Shown here: positions 8,421 through 10,004 of the stretch, one piece after another
Position numbering within the stretch: the stretch's first letter is position 1
Layout of the letters: each line of letters opens with the position of its first letter
Assembly (NCBI GenBank): GCA_034096865.1
Contig: JAWQFJ010020653.1
Location: 27,501 to 37,504, forward strand
Direction of reading: 5' to 3'
Source: Theodoxus fluviatilis
Lineage: Eukaryota; Mollusca; Gastropoda; Cycloneritida; Neritidae
DNA: 10,004 nucleotides
Made by a program: the position numbers and the translations under genes
The notes under the pieces: model-generated
The model's database searches: none
Seen by the model: the letters and a program-made list of their open reading frames with translations, nothing else
Told to the model about the DNA's origin: nothing

Positions 8421-8475
8421 AAACACTTCCGGATACAGTTTGTTCTTTAATACATCTGGTTGTCTCACCTACTTC

Positions 8476-10004
8476 TTAGTCTATGTCGATACTTGGGATA
8501 GGTCGTCGGCTTTGTTGTCAGGTTGAAGAGGGGGGAGCACCGGTTACTGCAGCACGAGAAGTGTGTCGTCCTCGATTTGTGTGGCGTAGCCTGCCACGCC
8601 AAAGTTCATTTGTACGTGATGGAGAGAACTTCTTCCTCCGATTCTCGTCCTTTCCTGCTTCAGAGTTTTCAAGGACAAAGGTCTCGACTTCACGGGAACA
8701 ACTGCTTGATCTCTCATCAGTGTTTCTTTGTGCTGTCACCGAGTTGTTTCAAGTTGTTGCTCATTGGCTAGGTCGTTGCGTATCCACTATGTCTGTCTGG
8801 TCTAAATTTACTTTTTTCTGTTCTAGTCAGCCAGTCGAGGATGGAATGTTGCACTTTGTCTCTGCTTTTTCTCTTGTCTCTTCTATCCTAGCTAGGGCAC
8901 GCACTCTGACTGTTGCTAATGGAAGATGGGTTGTCAGGATTGCTTGATCTGGAATTCGCTTTCTTATTTGTTACAGACTGTGTTGTCGTTGGCGCTTTTG
9001 AGATGTCATGTGACATTTCACTGTTCCCTCTGTGGTTATTGTCATCATACAAAGTTTTGGAGTGTTGATATCTTCGTTGAGGTGTGATCTGGGATCGAGA
9101 TTCTTCAGTTTCATTGTATTCCCTTTGATTTGGGCCATTACATCGAGATGGAGTCTGTGATTGGTGATTAGAACGATCCTGTCTGTTTGCTTGACTGTCA
9201 CTGTTTCTGCAAAGTTCATCATTCGTCATGATAGTAATTAGGTTTCCGTTTGTTCTCGGATGTTTCTTCTTCATGTAATATTTGGAAGTGTAATCATAGT
9301 GTCGATTTGTATCAGTCGATCTTGGAATGTAATAATCAGTTCAGTTTTCTTGATTTAGATTTATTCTATGATTTCTTCGTTCTGTATTGTTCGTGTAGGC
9401 TGCGTCATTAGTTTGTTGGTGTTGTTCATGGTAATACTGGGCGATTGCCCGGTGGTATCGCTCAGTTGATTTCACTGAAGCCACATGATTCCTCGACACA
9501 ACATCTCCAGATATTCGTATCCCATTCTATCTCAGAAAATCCCGACCCTGTTGTAGCACCATCAGCTTATCTGTTAGAGAAAGAAAAGTCACCAGTATAG
9601 GTCGACAATCGTTATGCTGCCTATTTTGCCTCTTTCCAATCCTCTGTACAAATGCAATGTCTCTTTCAGTCCATTTTGCCTGTGGGAGTGCTTCTTGCAA
9701 ATGATTTACTATTTTTTGCACACAGTTCCAGTATGATTCGTTTACTTCCTCGGGGACACCGAACATGCGTATACTGTTTCTCTCCATTGTTTTCTCCAAT
9801 AAATCAATTGCATCTCTCAACATGGAGAGGCGGTTTTCCATGTCTTGAAACTGTACCTTTATATAGTCGTCATTTTGTAATTCTCTGTTTCTTTCGCTAA
9901 GCTCGTTGCAATAAGTCCGATATCTACTTTCCATGTCTTGGACACTTATCCACAACTGTCTATTTTGGTGACTAAGCCACTGGATATTTGTTGTCATGTT
10001 AACT
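8476..10004 (-). pseudogene. LINE ORF1 pseudogene (coiled coil and RRM-like domain)
   Basis: ORF1 proteins bind the element's RNA as trimers or multimers. An ATG lies at 9997-9995, but the true start may be outside the window. Roughly the first 70 residues are heptad-like and rich in E, N, Q, R and L (ending LRDAIDLLEKTMER). An RRM-like/C-terminal domain follows: NSIRMFGVPEE, ERDIAFVQRIGKR, CRPILVTF and LMVLQQGRDFLR. Beyond it, NGIRISGDVVSRN continues in the same frame after TAG at 9527-9529. A Q/N/S/R-rich tail then passes TGA at 9341-9343 and reaches TAG at 8888-8890. Coding character continues for about 40 codons in that frame. It then appears in another frame (8739 to 8518, Ser/Arg-rich), through TGA at 8518-8520 to TAA at 8476-8478, which I take as the ancestral end. 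No CCHC knuckle was seen. Confidence 0.72.

Larger units (their letters stand above)
5029..8468 (-). pseudogene. LINE ORF2 pseudogene (endonuclease-reverse transcriptase)
   Basis: About 1,146 codons when frame breaks are ignored. The endonuclease (about 8400 to 7590) keeps CWNIEGF, LIETF, GRRSGGILVAV, YIPP, ICGDLNTRTG and ISDHMPI, so all expected catalytic residues remain. The RT (about 7030 to 6170) has the KAPGLDEIP and NYRGISLL segments, motif A FVDYRKAFNSV, a degraded motif B (GVKQD) and motif C FANDIVL. The thumb/connection region follows (VNSYTYLGF, LLYGSEIWGF, FACKRFLNV). A CPLC...EEHFMFHC zinc knuckle lies at 5278 to 5225. Stops: TGA 7571-7573, TAA 7034-7036, TGA 6701-6703, TAG 6176-6178, TAA 5849-5851, TAA 5468-5470, TGA 5342-5344, TAA 5252-5254, TGA 5071-5073. 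Frameshifts: near 8145, in an A-run near 7815, near 7590, a paired excursion at about 5710-5640, and near 5165. The likely terminal stop is TAA at 5029-5031. The possible start, 8466-8468, is GTG and may be a mutated ATG. Confidence 0.87.
5029..10004 (-). mobile_element. Near full-length, inactive APE-type LINE
   Basis: A non-LTR retrotransposon with two ORFs in the usual order: ORF1 (coiled coil, RRM-like RNA-binding domain), then ORF2 (apurinic-type endonuclease, reverse transcriptase, C-terminal CPLC...H...C knuckle). The coding part occupies at least 5 kb and the 5' end lies beyond the window. An RNase H domain is not evident. The clade (CR1/Jockey, L1/Tx1 or another) cannot be settled by eye. 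Many frameshifts and stops show it has been inactive for some time. Target-site duplications cannot be identified, because one end is missing and the other is unclear. Confidence 0.85.

Noticed and set aside
8483..8947. Plus-strand ORF of 154 codons and the overlapping 8523-8771 ORF
   Set aside because: They are antisense shadows of the LINE ORF1 tail, with no recognisable domain of their own.

Overview
This window looks like nuclear DNA from an animal, most likely a marine invertebrate, and I would guess a mollusc. The reasons are split exons with splice signals, many long dinucleotide and pentanucleotide microsatellites, AT-rich non-coding DNA, and decayed APE-type non-LTR retrotransposons of kinds I associate with molluscs and other lophotrochozoans. 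The taxon is inferred from memory of related elements, not from a search. No bacterial-style gene, operon, rRNA or tRNA gene was found.

Layout. Positions 1-2860 are mostly unassigned non-coding sequence. They hold one short cysteine-rich open stretch (215-460), a compound pentanucleotide microsatellite with a G-quadruplex motif (1418-1622) and a CT microsatellite (2286-2339). Positions 2862-3661 on the minus strand hold two exons of a phospholipase C (PLC) gene, with the end of the PH domain first and then an EF-hand exon. They are separated by a 518-base intron (3509 to 2992) swollen by AC/AT microsatellites. Positions 3662-4146 are upstream intron sequence of that gene. Positions 4147-4238 are a GT then AG microsatellite. 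It abuts the 3' end of a 5'-truncated LINE fragment (4239-4760, minus). From about 4760 to the right edge lies a second, near full-length but dead LINE on the minus strand: 3' UTR, ORF2 (endonuclease, reverse transcriptase, C-terminal zinc knuckle; 8468 to 5029) and ORF1 (coiled coil plus RRM-like domain; about 10000 to 8476). Its 5' end runs off the window.

The most interesting point is the PLC intron. No GT-AG pair joins the two exons in frame. The intron does carry the hallmarks of a minor-spliceosome (U12-type) AT-AC intron: donor ATATCCTT, branch site TTCCTTAAC and terminal AC nine bases after the branch A. Using those sites joins the PH and EF-hand coding exactly in frame.

How the parts relate: both LINEs lie in the same orientation as the PLC gene. 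They probably sit in its intron upstream of the PH exon, which would be at least 6 kb long because no earlier PLC exon is visible to the right edge. Neither LINE can make its proteins as it stands; both carry several frameshifts and in-frame stops.
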